64,000 nt of DNA from Balanoglossus misakiensis (Eukaryota > Hemichordata). Positions within the stretch are counted from its first letter, which is position 1. Each line of letters starts with the position of its first letter. The stretch is from NCBI GenBank assembly GCA_040954595.2, contig CM082596.2, forward strand, positions 9,734,001 to 9,798,000. The letters are read 5' to 3'. The position numbers and the translations under genes were made by a program. Below are positions 1 to 11,276 of this stretch, piece by piece. Under the pieces are notes generated by a model, which saw only the letters and a list, made by a program, of their open reading frames with translations, was not told the DNA's origin and did not search any database.

Positions 1-1910
1 GCCCGTTATCGTTTTACCAGGGCCAAACAGTGAACTTGAATGAACATTACGGGTGTCATCTGATGACTGTGCAGTTGTTGTGTCCGTTTGCGGGTTAGGC
101 CTAGTTGACGATGGGGCCGATTTCATGTTGCTCATGATGGAGGACATTTTTAGCTGTTGTTTCTGTGACACTGTGGCGTAGTGAGTGATGCTGTTGACGT
201 TCTTGTGTGCTGTCCGTTGCATGATATGAGTCGAGGGTACATCCACGTTGTTCAGTTCTGTAACTAGGGTCGTCCGAGCTGAATGGTTCGTTTTCTTACT
301 GCTAAGATTCGCCGCTTGTGCCATAGTTTTCATCAGGCCTCTGAGGGAGTTGATGCCCAGTCGCTGATTCTTGTACCAGTTGTTCTCGTCAGATGCATTG
401 TATTTGTGATTTACGGCGAGGTAAACTGGACTAACGGCAGCCATCATTGACGTTGGACGCATTTCGGTAAACTTCTTAAAAGCTGCAACCGGACACAGTT
501 CTGGGTTTGATTTATTTTCGTACATTCTGGGCTTTATTTTTCTCGTGTTTCGTGGGTTTTCTCCTTGTCTTGTTATTGTCTGTCTCTCGATGTTGTATTC
601 GATATATTTCACGATATCGCCATCGATGACTTCGGTGCCCTCGACAATATCACCCAGTTCCATGGTGTAGGCCGAACTGGGTTGTTAGAAACCACCACAC
701 GGTATTCTGAAGTGCTGCTGGGCGATGCATACCAAGCTGTCCAGTATTGTAAAGTGCATCGACGTCGTCGGCAGTTAGTGGCTCGGTTTTATTGGGTGCG
801 TTGCCCTGGCCCATAGCTTTTAGGTTCTTCTTTTAGCAGCGAAGACTCGTCTAGCGCCCTCGAAAAGAGCATCCGTTTTAATATTCCACTGATATTAATT
901 TTCACGTAATAGTCGGTCGATTGAATTCAGGAAACTGTGCATTGTCGCTGGCTCATATTCAGTAGCCCGGAGACCAGGGCGTCGATCTAAAATACAACGC
1001 CCGGGGACAGTCGAGCAATGTCATGCTGAGCTGAAAGATAGTAGCCCCGGCTACCATCAGGGTCGCTTAGTAACGAATGGATAACGAGTGATCTATCAAA
1101 TGTTGACGGGCGCCAGTGGTTGGATGATATAATTAACAAAGCTTGGTTATGAATATTCATACTCCTTCAAAACCACTCCCACATCCCATCGCGGGAATTT
1201 CACGCCTCTATTTTCTTATTTAGAATGCGATGATGTCATTTGGTTTACATTGAGTGACCAATTAGCTTACATGCAAGATTTACCGCCCGTGTCGTTCTGC
1301 GCACAAAATTCTGTGCGTAAATAGAGACTGTCACCGGGCGTTTCTTTTCGACGCCCTGGTCTCCGGGCTACATATTCAGTTCAATCTCGTTTTCTGGTAT
1401 TTGCTCAGTAGTTGGTCCAGTTCGTGTGGTGGGATAAGATGGACTTCACGATACTCTGACTGGGTCAAATTAAGCCAAGTTTGAAGCTGGTTCATGTCAG
1501 TTCGGTGTTTTCTGATTATGTTCTTTGGGATTTGGTGCCTAACGAAATCAACCATTTCTTCATTTGAAACTTGACAATTTCCGTACCTGTCGTTGATGTC
1601 ATTGTTGTTGTTACTGCTGCCGTTCGCGTGACTTGGTGTTATTGGCGGCACCGGTGTTGTTGTCGTTTCGTTTTGACCTTGAGGATTTGGACCATTTGCG
1701 TCTTGTTGATAAACGTCCCACCACATACAGGATTTGTTGCCGTGCTGTTTCATTATCTGAGTAGTAAAACACATTGTTGTCGAGAAGATCGGAGACGAGC
1801 TGTTCAAAACGGACAACTAAACCGCAAAATTCACGCGTCACTACGCATACGCGAACGCCACTGCCTGCCATCAGACGTACGCGTATTTTCGTGTAACTAA
1901 ACCTCTCCAT
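1..1910 (-). pseudogene. Decayed Crypton-type tyrosine recombinase, open at left edge
   Basis: Read on the minus strand, this is a DUF3504/Crypton-like tyrosine recombinase in several broken frames. The catalytic part lies at 1-684 in one open frame after a stop at 685-687. It has an H-S-A-R motif (His codon 283-285, Arg codon 274-276), a following His in TAHKN, and a Tyr in THYA (codon 178-180), matching the R-HxxR-H-Y core of Cryptons. The stretch 685-953 carries the family's core-binding region in other frames (for example LTADDVDALYNTG), and 1371-1910 carries the N-terminal part ending IPPHELDQLLSKYQ. Frameshifts near 660 and 820, a stop near 900 and the insertion at 963-1370 make it non-functional. 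Crypton recombinases move elements as circular DNA without target duplication; that is family knowledge. The C-terminus continues beyond the window. Confidence 0.8.
963..1370. mobile_element. 408-bp inverted-repeat (MITE-like) DNA element with 9-bp TSD
   Basis: The ends are inverted copies, TAGCCCGGAGACCAGGGCGT on the left and its complement on the right, matching for about 23 bases. The element is flanked by a perfect 9-bp direct repeat CATATTCAG at 954-962 and 1371-1379. Removing it and one repeat restores the Crypton reading frame across the junction (..EYEPATMHSF..), which confirms the insertion point. A 9-bp duplication suggests a Mutator-like (MULE) or related superfamily; that assignment is inference. 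There is no coding capacity. Confidence 0.85.
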
Positions 1911-2638
1911 GGAAAAGAATTTGGCTTTACGTCAACGTCTGTTTGTGTGGAACGCGCACTCTGTATTCGAATTTTGAGCGTGTACATCATTATTCCGCGT
2001 CGCTGCACTGCAACTAGGGATTCAACTGTCGGGCGACATTACAAATTGATGACCAAATTTCACATAAAATGACTAAAAAGAAATAAATGCGTTTTCGTTT
2101 GTCATTATGAGATTTCAAGCTAACAAGGCATACACATATTTCGTAGATAATATAAATTTTTGTTGCCCAAAATGAGAATAACTTTTCACGTTCGCAACTA
2201 ACGTGAAAACATCTATCTCCATGTAAAAACGCGGTCTTTTATGTGAACGTCAAACTTTACACAAAACTTGATGACGTCATAACAGAAATTCGTGACGTTG
2301 CGCGTTCAGGTTCGCGTATAACGTGTAGACGAACCTCTCTATTAGTATTAGGCTGCGCAAATTCAAAACTATGTTTGACGTCACCCCAAGACCCCAAAAC
2401 CTATGAGGGGGGGGGGGGGGTGGTCAACAAAACAAACTAATTATATATTCCAAAATATGCAAATGAGATATTATGAGAAATTGAAAGCAAATATCCATTG
2501 AAGAAAACCCTTGTCCTTAAACTTTAAACATATTTTACATCTAAATTATTCCACAGACGTTTACAGTGTCACGTTCAAAGATACTGAGTAAACAGTAAAT
2601 TCAATATTAATGCACATACGCATATATCAGTTGAACAA
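1911..2638. other. Intergenic, no gene seen
   Basis: AT-rich DNA with no supported ORF. It contains a run of about 14 G at 2406-2420, which is likely length-variable. The left part has a few ATG-poor, CpG-containing segments that could be 5' flank of the Crypton copy. Confidence 0.5.
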
Positions 2639-2644
2639 TTTTAT
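2639..2644 (-). promoter_or_regulatory. Candidate poly(A) signal AATAAA
   Basis: The reverse complement of TTTATT, about 240 bases downstream of the proposed stop of the minus-strand gene. Position and orientation fit a 3' end. The hexamer is common in AT-rich DNA. Confidence 0.35.
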
Positions 2645-2883
2645 TGAAAAAAGTTTCAGCCAAACATTTTGACAGTCACAATTTCCATTTGATGAAGTCC
2701 ATCAGTTCTGTACAACTTGCTCATGAAAACAGTCAAAACACAACATTTTCTGGCGAAGTGGAACTGTTGAAAATTTAACAGTTGAAAATTTAACAAATTT
2801 AACTCTGATTCTGGCTCACAACACACGTTCCATAGAGAGGATGACTTGGTTTTACTAGTACCCCGCCACAGGTATAAAGACCA

Positions 2884-4197
2884 TCATCTAGGAATACCTG
2901 AAGTTGCTGTTTTTTTTTGCTGTGAATCAAGCCTCTTTGCAGATAAATACACCTATCAAAGAGAAATAAAAAACAGAGAAGTCTTAGTTGTATTAATTTT
3001 TTAATATACATGTACATATACATAGAAAACACATAACAAGACACTGTTAATGTCTCAGTGTACGAGGTTCAGTCCCTTTCTCTTCACTTTTTCACAATAC
3101 ACATTATTTACTGCATTGTATGGCTTGCAGTGTGGTAAATTGACAAATGAGAAAGGAATATCCAATTTACAATGGATATTAAAATGTCCAATATAGTACT
3201 GTATACAATGCTTTACCATACCCGGGCTTTTTGCAATTTATGCAGGGCACCAGTCCACAGCTCCAACTTTTCACCACTCAGCCTGAAGTTGATGTTTTCT
3301 GCATTAAGTACCAGTCCCTTTCTGCTGGGGCAATTAATTTCACGTGTTGGTCTGCCTTGGACTTCTGTAAACCTTTCAAAGTGGTCCCCACTTTCATCCG
3401 GAACAGGATCTTTTGCAAAGAAAAAAGTATAAATTAAATGGATGTTTACATGACTTTACAGGTACTACAGCATAAACTGTACTTACTTAGGCCAACACTA
3501 CAGAAGGCAAAGCTGTAGAGTTATAACAGAATAGTGCCAAGTTCTGTGCTACTAAATGATACAAAAATCAGAGTTTGTAATACTACTCAAACAAAATTTA
3601 TTTTAGCAAATTTGTTTTCAGTCTAGATGTGGAATGCAACAAATTGGCTCAGACAACTTGTTCTGGGCTGCAGTATGGTCATACACAACATGTATTCACT
3701 GACATACAACAAAATTGTAAATAAAATAATGTTTTACTAACCTTGGATCACATGGACAGCCTTGAAATCACCTTTCATTCTGACCATGGAGGTACCTCCA
3801 TAATTCTGACTGGTCTATTAACATCTTTCTGAGTTTGCACTTCGTCAGCGTTGGTATTTTCGTCTCCTTTTGATTTTACATCAAAAAGAATGTAATACTT
3901 GTGGAACCGATCACACGTTTTTGCGATAGACAATCGTGGACACACCTCTATCTTCTCACCTTCACCACATTTTTCCGACTGTAACAGGTAACAAGACGTT
4001 CTGCCATCTTTTGCAATTTTTGTTTTGAACCGATCGTGTTTAGTCTGACTAAGGAGAACTAGCCCTTTGTACAGCGCAGCGAAGCTGTCATTTGGACTGA
4101 CTTCGAAGGCATACCAATCTATTGCCACCTTCTTGTTCTGTGTAACTCTGCAACTTATAATTTCGCGTACTCTCGTTTTATGAACATCTTTTGCCAT
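2884..4197 (-). CDS. Unrecognised spliced gene (3 exons proposed)
   Basis: The proposed first exon is 4197-3742. Its ATG lies in AAGATGGCAAAAG, and it is open for 140 codons as a basic, Lys-rich protein beginning MAKDVHKTRVREIIS. Exon 2 is 3409-3222, with acceptor TTTGCAAAAG and donor CGG/GTATGG; its best frame ends ELWTGALHKLQKAR. Exon 3 is 2952-2884, with acceptor TTTGATAG, reading VYLSAKRLDSQQKK and then a stop at 2884-2886. A minus-strand AATAAA is at 2639-2644. Exons 2 and 3 join in phase. Exon 1 does not join exon 2 in the same frame from any clear donor (3742 or the GTACCT near 3790), so there is a frameshift, a missed mini-exon or a wrong donor. I do not recognise the family; the middle exon is weakly reminiscent of a PH/PTB-like fold, which is speculation. 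Confidence 0.45.
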
Positions 4198-4751
4198 CTT
4201 TCTCCAATTTTACCCACAGGCGACTTTGAAACCTACAGACGACACGTTCTCGTCATGCAACAACCACGGTCGATAGGAGGACACAGTGAGACGAACAGAC
4301 ATATGACATCAATGACCCCGTTTGACCTCATTTGCATATTTGTTTGTATTTGCGAAATTTCTCGTAAACCTAGGCGCGCGCTGACGTCAAACATAATTTT
4401 GAATTTGCCCAGCCTTATCATACATGCAACGCCTGTATTTGGCACCTTCTACACACGCGATTGTGCAGTACCTTGGACAAAGCTTGGAACAATGTTGCAA
4501 AAAGCTTTGTGCTGAAGCTTGCTACAAGAGTTTGCGTGCCGACCATTGCTGAAGGGGTCGTGTCGTGTGCCAACCTTCGCTGAAGCTTCTTATTACTAGC
4601 CTTAGTTGAACCTAAGCTGTACTGACCTTTGAGAAACCTTATAATTCCAATCTTTGGCCAAGCGTCTTCAAAGCTTGGTGAAAAAAATTCAACAATGCTT
4701 TACTAAACAAACCTTTAAACAAGCTTAATTTTTGAAGCTTTTTCGAAGATG
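4198..4751. other. Non-coding stretch rich in AAGCTT
   Basis: No gene seen. Between 4480 and 4750 the hexamer AAGCTT or CAAGCTTNG recurs about nine times, which gives the segment a locally repetitive, self-complementary character. Confidence 0.4.
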
Positions 4752-4901
4752 TTTATTTTATTTTCATCCAAATCAAGTCACAACAAACTCTCCTTGTAAC
4801 TTTTATAATATAGAGATTAAATGAAATTGTAGTGATACACATGAGTATAAAAGTTACAAGGACAGTTTGTTGTGACTTGATTTGGATGAAAATAAAATAA
4901 A
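4752..4901. repeat. Inverted repeat, ~55-bp arms, ~38-bp spacer
   Basis: The arms at 4752-4807 and 4846-4901 are near-perfect reverse complements; the left contains CCAAATCAAGTCACAACAAA and the right contains its complement. This is a foldback or MITE-like hairpin with no coding capacity. Confidence 0.75.
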
Positions 4902-6549
4902 GGTAATCATGTTCAAATAATACACTACAGATTAAGTAGTTTTTTGTCCAGTTGTCAGTAACAATTTTTTTCTATTCAGAATTAATTAAAATTGTTCTTA
5001 CTTACATGAGCGAATAATAATTTAATGTTTTAAAACTGTTGCATTTATTTCAGGAGTGTGAACATGAAAAAAAATCAAAAGAAGACTGGCGAAGAGAAAG
5101 ACAGAAGCAAGGTAATTGAAATGGTCTACAATCAATGCAAAGAAAATGCTGTCAGTTTGGGCCTTGAAATGATCAAAATGGCATTTCTGAATAACATGTG
5201 TATTTTATTTTATTTTCAGGACAAAGAGAAAATAAAAGAGTTGGAGGAAGAAATTGAGAGACTGAAAAGGGAAATCGGGGGGAGGTTAATACAAGGGAAG
5301 AGAGGGTGGAAGCTGTAAGGGAAATTGGGAAATTAGAAAATTTAGAAATTTACAGGCATGCAGATCTCCTCTGCCAAAACCAAGACAGGTAGTCTGTTCA
5401 AAATTTATCAGACATAGATTTACCTAATCTATTGTCATAATGGAATCTTGTCTTGGTTTCCTTCTTGAGGAGATTTGTATGCCAAATACTGGAATCCAAA
5501 ATAACACTCAATATCTTGCCCATGCCGTTGAACTTCTTTATACTGCCAGGAATCCTAAGTTTGTGAGTAGTTTTATTTCTGCAATTCAAGTTATTTTATT
5601 TAGTTTGACCAGAAGTCGCCTGGCAGTTGATCTCATGGGCCACGTAACAGCAGGCCCATGTTATGATGTCATTAACAATATTCTTTTCAAAGGTAATTTT
5701 GATTTTCCAGATGCACCTGAGGGGTGACTTGAATTTTCTTTTGATAATGAACAACATCTTTCTAAAAATTACATTAACAGAAATGGTAATTCAGTTACTT
5801 TGGATATTTTACTAACATTATTGCTTCTCAGCTGGACCCAGAATCATCACTGCAATATGATTCTGGGTTGAAGCCAAGTCAGTGGCAGAAGGTTTCAGAG
5901 ACAGATGTTTCCAATACAGAGGGCAGCAAGTATGATGAGTTTGATTCAGTTGTCAAAGAGTCCATTGCTTCTTATGTTGATGATTTAATTTTATCTTCTG
6001 TAGCCACTATCAATGTAGAAAATGCACCACAGACTGACTCTATTGACACATACTTACAACAAAAACAACAGACTGACAGCGTCGAGATTTGCCCCAAGTG
6101 TGGTTTCACCCACACGAAGGGCAAATCGAGAATTGCTAAGTGTCGACGTTGTGGCATTCGAAGGGAACCATTTTGCATGAGTGTGTTGGTGAAGTAAAGG
6201 TTGCTCACATGGGAAAGTAAACTTCCAGAATTGTTAAAAAGCCCCCAAAACAAGCAAATAAAGCAAATATTTATGTTATGTCTCCTATTTTTGTAAATCC
6301 TAATTGTTTCAAATCAGTGAAAGAAATTCTTAATCACATTGGTAAACTTGCAAAAATCAAACAATATTTTAATCATGACGAGGGCAGTGGAGATTATTGT
6401 ACATATATGGAATGGGTTATAATCAGGTGTGATGGCTTGTCATATGTAATTATTCGGAAAATTTTATCAGAAGATCATGAGGGAATATTTTCATGGGTTG
6501 TTTTAAGGACGGGCCTTTTACATGAAGAAATCAATGCAGTCAAATCATA

Positions 6550-6895
6550 CACGGGTTTCATAAGTCTGGCGCCCTCTTGTGGCTATCATGAATTTGACCT
6601 CAAAGCGAGGCCACTGGGTGTACGCCCCTGATGAGTTGATGACAGCTCGTAAACACAGGCTCAGCGGTTTGTTGTTCAAGGTAAGAATTTCTCGAATTCG
6701 CAGCTGTATTTTTGTTTTCAGTCATATTTTAAGCACCTTCTTGTTTAGCTTCTGAGATATTATAGCAAAAAAAGTGTGAATTTCTTTCAATTTTTGCGAT
6801 CTCAAAATTTTTTTTTGGAGTGACCGAAAAAGAGCACGCGATACGGTTACTTGGGTTTTAGTGTAACTGTTACTTCGATCGACTCAGCGGAAAAA
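6550..6895 (+). repeat. Left terminal inverted repeat with embedded exon-like ORF and splice donor
   Basis: It matches the right end in inverted orientation through shared blocks such as GCCCTCTTGTGGCTATCATG and ends near the shared GATCGACTCAGCGG. An ATG at 6588 opens a 31-codon frame (MNLTSKRGHWVYAP..) that runs exactly to AAG/GTAAGA at 6680/6681, a consensus splice donor. The transposase start at 7138 is preceded by a T-run plus CAG acceptor (7135). A 5' exon in the TIR spliced to the transposase is therefore likely, though the 31-codon frame would not be in phase with the transposase ATG. Confidence 0.7.
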
Positions 6896-7137
6896 AAAAT
6901 AAAAGTCGATATACAGTAAATAAAACTATAATTTGTGGTACTATTTAGTCTCAAGGTGGCATTATGCCATAATGTGATATTGTGGTGTGCATTTTCAGTA
7001 CTGAATAAAAGTTTCGAAGGGACTGTGAATATAAAACTGTCCGATTGTACACTAGTACTAAAAAGGTGACCGTGATCTCTATGATAATTTTTGATAACTG
7101 CTCATGTTCAATGGAATGAATGTTTTTTTTTTCAGTC

Positions 7138-8784
7138 ATGGTTCATAACTGTTGTGTACCGTTCTGTACAAGAGCTGGGTACAGAGGAGAGAATGGGGAG
7201 AAAATTTCCTTTTTTTCTTTTCCAAACGATAAAATGCGAAGAAAACAATGGATAACACAAATCAAGAGGGATGAAGGAAAATTTTTCAAAATAACACATC
7301 ACACAAAGGTTTGCTCAAGGCATTTCACAGATGAGGACATATCAAGAACCCTTGCCAATAAATATTTTCTCAAACCGAATGCTGTACCATCACAGTTCAA
7401 ATGGACATCCACAAAACATGCACGAAAGTTACCAACACCAAGAACAGCACCACAGAAAAATACTTTGATGGAGGTAAATGAAAATCACAGCATGCATCCA
7501 AGTGGTAAATTGTCTACTGTAAGTGATTCCGCCACAGGAGACCTTCACGAGAGATGTCAGCTGGGAAGCACTGAAGTACTTCATCAACAGACACTTGGGT
7601 GTCATGAAGTTGACCAATCACATCTGGGCATCTCATCTGGAAATCATAGGAATGAACAGCAACTCCTTGAAAAAATTGAAAGACTTACTTTTGAAAACCA
7701 GAGACTTATTAACAAAATTGCTGATGTAGAGTTTTCAAATGCAAAAACCATTGAAATGCTTAAAGAAAAAGTAAAACTATTGAGGGAGGATTTAATTAAA
7801 AAGGATTTAGAAATAAAGAATTTGAAAAGTAATCAATTCAACATTGAAAATATGAAAGAGAGTGATGAGGTAATTTCATTTTATACAGGATTTCCAAATT
7901 TTCTGGCGTTAATGGATGTCTTTGAATTTATTGACCCTGGTAAAGTGGGAGAAAATATTAACTACTGGAATTCAACAAATAAATTACATGATACTGATAA
8001 AAGCCAAGCAGACAAGAAAATGGGTCGCCCTCGGACACTACGGCCAATTGATGAATTTCTTCTTACTTTGTGTCGTTTAAGGCAGGGTTTCTTTGAGCGT
8101 CACCTGGCATTTCTGTTTAACATTTCAATGTCAACTGTAAGCAGAATATTTATAACTTGGATAAATTACCTTTACTTGAAACTGGGTCACCTTAATATTT
8201 GGCAAGACAAAGCCAGTATCATAAGAAACATGCCTGCATCATTTACAGTGAAGTACCCAAGTACCCGCATCATAATTGATTGTTCAGAAATTAGGGTGGA
8301 AATGCCCAGTTCATTGATTTTACATTCACAATTATTGTCTAATTACAAAAACCATGTAACACTTAAGGGGCTAATAGGCATAGCTCCAAGTGGAGCTGTA
8401 ACATTTGTCAGCAGTTTATATACTGGCTCCATATCTGACAGAGAAATTGAATGTAGATCAGGGTTATTGGATATGCCATTTGACCACGGTGACTCTGTAA
8501 TGGCAGACAAGGGATTCACCATAGCTGACCTCTTGAGGCCTAAAGGTGTGTCTCTGAATATTCCACCATTTCTAGAGAAACGTGACCAAATGAGTGCAGA
8601 AGATGTTATAGAAACACTAAAAATTGCTGCTGAGCGCATACATGTAGAAAGGGCAATTAATAAAGTTAAGAATTTTCATATCTGGGACAGAGTTGTCCCT
8701 ATATCACTTTTTAATATTGTAAATGAAATGTGGACTGTAAGTGCACTATTGTGTAATGTACAGAATCCTATAATAAGTGCATGA
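7138..8784 (+). CDS. ISL2EU transposase: THAP zinc finger, coiled coil, DDE_Tnp_4
   Basis: A 548-residue protein; the ATG at 7138 is preferred because the THAP C2CH finger begins directly after it (VHNCCVPFC) and a TTTTCAG acceptor lies 3 bases upstream. The N-terminal THAP domain (about residues 2-90) has the C..C pair, later CSRHF, and the closing AVPS. It binds the element's ends. A Leu/Lys/Glu coiled coil follows at about 180-240, probably for dimerisation. Residues about 295-360 form a helix-turn-helix of the HTH_Tnp_4 type (FLLTLCRLRQGFFERHLAF). The DDE nuclease domain (about 375-540) shows D381 in IIDCSEI, D457 in MADKGF and E504 in HVERAIN, the three metal-binding acids. The length is typical of the family. 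The gene is convergent with the YqaJ gene, 161 bp away. No frame breaks. Confidence 0.93.
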   Translation: MVHNCCVPFCTRAGYRGENGEKISFFSFPNDKMRRKQWITQIKRDEGKFFKITHHTKVCSRHFTDEDISRTLANKYFLKPNAVPSQFKWTSTKHARKLPTPRTAPQKNTLMEVNENHSMHPSGKLSTVSDSATGDLHERCQLGSTEVLHQQTLGCHEVDQSHLGISSGNHRNEQQLLEKIERLTFENQRLINKIADVEFSNAKTIEMLKEKVKLLREDLIKKDLEIKNLKSNQFNIENMKESDEVISFYTGFPNFLALMDVFEFIDPGKVGENINYWNSTNKLHDTDKSQADKKMGRPRTLRPIDEFLLTLCRLRQGFFERHLAFLFNISMSTVSRIFITWINYLYLKLGHLNIWQDKASIIRNMPASFTVKYPSTRIIIDCSEIRVEMPSSLILHSQLLSNYKNHVTLKGLIGIAPSGAVTFVSSLYTGSISDREIECRSGLLDMPFDHGDSVMADKGFTIADLLRPKGVSLNIPPFLEKRDQMSAEDVIETLKIAAERIHVERAINKVKNFHIWDRVVPISLFNIVNEMWTVSALLCNVQNPIISA

Positions 8785-8945
8785 GGATTTTGTCTGTTCT
8801 TTGATGTGGCACAGCTGTAATGTGAATAATAAAATAAAATATTAAATTGATGAATACGTCTTTTATTTGCATTTCAACCATGCACGCATTTTACATCTTT
8901 TAAAACATCAACTACATTTATCAACTACATTCAATAAAAATATGG

Positions 8946-11044
8946 TTAAGCACTTTGTTCTCTCGTCACGATAAATGGCATGTAATGTTCGGTAAAAAAA
9001 ACATCCAGTTTTGTCAACATTTCTTGCCAATATACACTGTCAAATATGATTCTCTCAATGCTGAGCCCTTTAAATGTATATATAACAAAATCGCACCAAG
9101 TCAGCCCACACACTGCCATTTGTCCCTGAATTTGCTGATAATATCTGTGATAAACTTTCAACCTTGGCTGCCCATTGTCATCATAACAATAAAATGTTGG
9201 ATCAAGGCATGCATCCAACAGAGTGACATTTTTCTTTGTTTCTGGGCATTTAACTTCTACAATACCATATGGCTCAGATGATTTTCTATCGACCACTTTC
9301 GAATCCGGTGTACCACCAAGAAAACAATACGAGGGGTTTATAACTAGACCACATTTGTGTAGAGATACATAATTATCTGTGTCATTCATGTATTTGGCAT
9401 ATTTTATCAACCCCTCACTTTCATATTTTTTGCCATGATCAGTATATCTGCTTGTAAAACTTTCAGAATTAAATAAGCTATTACACAGGGCATCGTGATT
9501 TCTTTTTGTTATACATACATCGTGAAAATTTGATGCAGTCAGCTTTGGTTTTCTATACAGAAACCACTTATCACTGACAGACTGCTTTCTTGTCTCTGCT
9601 TCAATCATATTTGCTCTGTCTTTGTTACATTTGATTGATTGAAACCATGCATGTTTCTGTTCATTGTTAATTTTAATGTCATATATAGGGGTTTCTTTGT
9701 ATGGTAAATTAGGAAAAGAATTTAAATCTATTAACAAATTATAAGATGGCAGTCTTGGTACTGATGATATGTCACAAAAGACAGAATAACTACACTCTGT
9801 GTGTCGTGTTTGATAGCTTAAAATTGAGCCATTTGGCACTTTACCAAATTTGGTATCAACTAATGATACATCAGGCATGACCTGGCACTGCGCAAACCCA
9901 AACAGTGGATTTTTTTGGTTCAGACTTTCTCTGAACTTTTTTTCAGCACTGTTGTCATGATTTGGATTTCTTCTGGCATCATACAATGCTGAAGTCACAG
10001 CATATTTTGACTCACCACTATCAACTTTAACTTTGCGAATGGCCAAACTTGTAACAGGTTCTGGCAAAACCCCCAAACCTCTGTTTCTATGGTGCCACAC
10101 TTGTAATCTAGAGGTTGGAGAAGTAATGTTTGAGTGAATATTTACAAACTCTTGAACATCCTCTAAATCAAATAAAGAGCATTGTGAAATCAGAAATAAT
10201 AATGCAAGGGTATGATTACAGTAGCCTACGAGTCCGGCTTTACAGGTACAGTTAGCATGTACAACATTACCATCCAGAAGATCAAGCTTTAGTTTCAGTC
10301 TATGTGGCTCTGCATGTTTTTTGTAGCTATGGTTACACCTTGCTGTAAAATAAAAGTATTTTGTGTCTTTATTTGTCATAACATCATGGATATATTTTTC
10401 TTCAAAGAACACTTTTCCCCGTTGCTGATTAGTTGGGTGATTATCCTCAGCATCCCCTTTTACTTGCTTCCCTGTTTTTGAGAGATGGATATTTATATGT
10501 GCTCTAGTGAACAAAGGCAATCCTAGCAGCGACGTGCCCCACCCATCTTTTGGGTAAGAAGTGGACAGTCCAACAGGTGCTACAGGAGCTGACATGACAT
10601 TTGCTGGAGTTTGGCCTGATGATAGTGCCTTCATTTTCTGTATCTTCATCTTAGTATAGCTTTTGTTTGGATCTGGATCAACAATTTTTGCATCAGTTCC
10701 ATTTTCCATGTACACCTTTATTCTACAGAAAAAAACAAATGTTTCAATATTGTTATTTTAATAGTATTATTTGCAATACATGCATTTTCATTTATTTGAC
10801 CATAATTTATTATTATATTGTTTGATCAACAAAACCAAATGGAACACGTAAAAACAATTTACCCAGCCCCTACTTGCCTTGTCAACAACTGTGCCTTTGT
10901 TTTTAAGTTCTTCAGGGTGTCACCCCTACATCTTAACCAAAATTGGAGCCTGTCCTTTTTCAGCGTTGCTGGATCAATACCATCAAAGCTGGCTCCTGGG
11001 ATATCATCTTCGCTGAGAGATACATTACTGACGGTGACATCCAT
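8946..11044 (-). CDS. ISL2EU accessory nuclease: SAP + SWIM + YqaJ (lambda-exonuclease-like)
   Basis: Two exons. Exon 1 (11044-10878) encodes a SAP-like DNA-binding segment containing LKKDRLQFWLRCRGDTLK. Exon 2 (10722-8946) encodes the rest. The intron 10877-10723 has the donor AAG/GCAAGT, a GC-AG intron, and acceptor TTTCTGTAG. It joins in phase to give 647 residues; starting at the exon-2 Val-Tyr-Met would lose the SAP part. A SWIM zinc finger (C-T-C-K-A-G-L-V-G-Y-C-N-H) is near exon-2 residue 155. The YqaJ nuclease follows: KLTASNFHDV, GKKYESEGLIKYA, then GGTPDSK..GIVEVKCPE, giving the D-ExK catalytic set of PD-(D/E)xK enzymes, and QQIQGQMAV. Phage YqaJ/exonucleases resect double-stranded ends; in ISL2EU it is assumed to help transposition or repair. 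An acceptor TTTTTACACAG sits just before the ATG, so an upstream non-coding exon in the right TIR is likely. Confidence 0.9.
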
Positions 11045-11276
11045 TCTGTGTAAAAATCCAGCATGTCAATTACATTTTTTTTACTCTGTGAAGCATTGAA
11101 CATGAATACAAATGCAAGAGGAATATAGGCTGCAGAAGGTCTGCAATAAAACTAAAACTTTTAAAAGCTCTCATTCATAAAGTTTCGGTGAATAACACCC
11201 CTTAGCAGTTCGGCTATGGGCTCGATCATAATTAAGGTAACAAAAACTGAAAGTAAACTTTGATTTTTTTTCGCTG

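Noticed and set aside
565-816. 83-codon plus-strand frame
   Set aside because: It lies antisense to the Crypton coding sequence and has no family features.
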